Assembly (NCBI GenBank): GCA_030597865.1
Contig: JAUVQZ010000180.1
Span: 1-5,996 of the forward strand
From: Pseudomonadota bacterium
Lineage (GTDB): Bacteria > Desulfobacterota > Desulfobulbia > Desulfobulbales > SURF-16
Length of the DNA: 5,996 nucleotides
Reading direction: 5' to 3'
A program made the translations under genes and the position numbers. Under the pieces are notes generated by a model. The model worked only from the letters and a program-made list of their open reading frames with translations. It was not told where the DNA came from and ran no database searches. This document shows, in pieces, positions 5,764 through 5,996 of this stretch (its first letter is position 1; each line of letters opens with the position of its first letter).

Positions 5764-5810
5764 AATCCGGTGGTTCTCGACAATCTAGAAACAACTGGGT
5801 GAGTAGTTAC
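5655..5810. mobile_element. MITE-like element, probably a non-autonomous IS66-family derivative
   Basis: The element is 156 bp with no coding capacity. Its ends are GTAACTGCTCAC (5655-5666) and GTGAGTAGTTAC (5799-5810), inverted repeats matching at 11 of 12 positions. The eight bases GAAATAAA occur immediately outside both ends (5647-5654 and 5811-5818), a perfect target-site duplication. IS66-family elements are known for ends beginning 5'-GTAA and for 8-bp duplications, so both traits agree. Inside, a second inverted copy of the left end (5733-5763) makes a long hairpin. A clean duplication suggests fairly recent insertion. It carries no transposase and would need one in trans. Confidence 0.75.
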
Positions 5811-5817
5811 GAAATAA

Positions 5818-5860
5818 AGAAGGTAAAGAAGATGGAATAATCTCTATTTCTCTACCTTCT
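5818..5860 (-). terminator. Hairpin just after the upstream kinase gene, possible terminator
   Basis: On the minus strand AGAAGGTA pairs with TACCTTCT (8 bp), and after one mismatch AGAA pairs with TTCT. The stem starts at the kinase stop and is followed by TTATTTC, which is part of the target duplication. GC content is low and the T-run is broken, so efficiency is uncertain. Confidence 0.35.
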
Positions 5861-5996
5861 CATCCCCCCCCCCCACAGCCCTCAACAGGCAGGTAGGCCG
5901 CCAAGCTGCTGCCGTTGCCCTCGGGGCGTTTGACCGCGATGCGGCCCGCAGGCAGCGCGATTATTTTATAGCTGGTGGCAAGACCGATACCCGAGC
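5860..5996 (-). CDS. Histidine kinase, C-terminal fragment of the ATP-binding domain (cut by window edge)
   Basis: Only the last 44 residues are in the window, beginning SGIGLATSYKII and including GRIAVKRPEGNGSSLAAYLPVEG. G-I-G-L-A-T plus S-Y-K-I-I, then G-R-I-x-V and G-N-G-S-S-L-x-x-Y-L-P, is the standard end of a HATPase_c domain (G2 box to the last strand) in PAS-type sensor kinases. The gene extends past position 5996. The stop TGA (5860-5862) follows an 11-base G run (5864-5874), which encodes the final Gly4. It is on the same strand as the kinase and receiver genes downstream, so it may belong to the same signalling cluster, now 315 bp away. Confidence 0.82.
   Translation of the reverse strand, partial: SGIGLATSYKIIALPAGRIAVKRPEGNGSSLAAYLPVEGCGGGG
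5864..5874. repeat. 11-base C:G homopolymer at the end of the upstream kinase gene
   Basis: Eleven consecutive C (plus strand) lie directly before the stop codon. Losing or gaining one base changes only the C-terminal tail: one fewer gives a tail ending DEKVEK and one more gives GMRR before the next stops. Confidence 0.85.

Larger units (their letters stand above)
5647..5818. repeat. 8-bp target-site duplication GAAATAAA flanking the element
   Basis: The copies at 5647-5654 and 5811-5818 are identical and abut the two inverted ends exactly. The match extends no further in register, which is what a transposition duplication should look like. Confidence 0.75.
5545..5859. other. Gene-free stretch between two histidine kinase genes
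   Basis: The stretch holds the MITE-like element (5655-5810), its flanking 8-bp duplications, a hairpin at 5818-5860 and an 8-base C run (5591-5598). I found no convincing promoter for the downstream kinase gene. TAAACA and TAAATA, 17 bp apart on the minus strand near 5600-5628, are a poor candidate. Confidence 0.6.

Noticed and set aside
5655..5810. CRISPR array or integron attC site
   Set aside because: There are only two or three inverted, not direct, repeat copies with unequal spacing, and the flanking 8-bp duplication points to transposition.

Overview
The window is a piece of bacterial chromosome. The lean towards a Desulfobacterota-like (deltaproteobacterial) genome is inference only. 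It rests on an Escherichia-type ilvY/ilvC pair, many soluble two-component proteins, a GC content near 50%, and an interspersed CCTTCGACAAGCTCAGG-type repeat. No 16S or other marker gene is present to settle it.

Layout. (1) 3-127: the 3' end of an IS1595-family transposase and the presumed right end of its insertion sequence, AT-rich compared with the flanking genes. (2) 212-2850: the branched-chain amino acid locus. A LysR-type activator recognisable as IlvY (minus strand) is divergent from ilvC, a 490-residue class II ketol-acid reductoisomerase (plus strand). The 215-bp divergent spacer holds a TTGCA-N5-TGCAA operator-like dyad, a wider ATTGTTGC/GCAACAAT dyad, overlapping promoter-like hexamers and a leader hairpin. 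A 20-bp perfect-stem terminator closes ilvC. (3) 2851-3210: noncoding, with a REP/BIME-like inverted repeat at 2982-3075. (4) 3211-5544: a minus-strand two-component pair. A soluble REC-GAF-HisKA-HATPase histidine kinase is followed, 120 bp downstream, by a stand-alone CheY-like receiver that starts at TTG. (5) 5545-5859: no gene. This stretch contains a 156-bp MITE-like element (5655-5810) with GTAACT...AGTTAC ends and a perfect 8-bp duplication of GAAATAAA on both sides, which fits a non-autonomous IS66-family derivative. (6) 5860-5996: the C-terminal ATP-binding end of a second histidine kinase (minus strand). Its stop codon directly follows an 11-base G:C homopolymer.

How it works together. 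IlvY, when bound by acetolactate or acetohydroxybutyrate, is known in enterobacteria to activate ilvC and repress its own gene, and the spacer here is arranged suitably for that. The kinase/receiver pair looks like a cytoplasmic signalling module with an unknown input. The second kinase upstream on the same strand suggests a signalling cluster, now separated by the small mobile element. I found no CRISPR array, tRNA, rRNA or clearly new enzyme system. The least ordinary items are the 156-bp element with its target duplication, the palindrome plus direct repeats between kinase and receiver, and the homopolymer at the stop of the second kinase.
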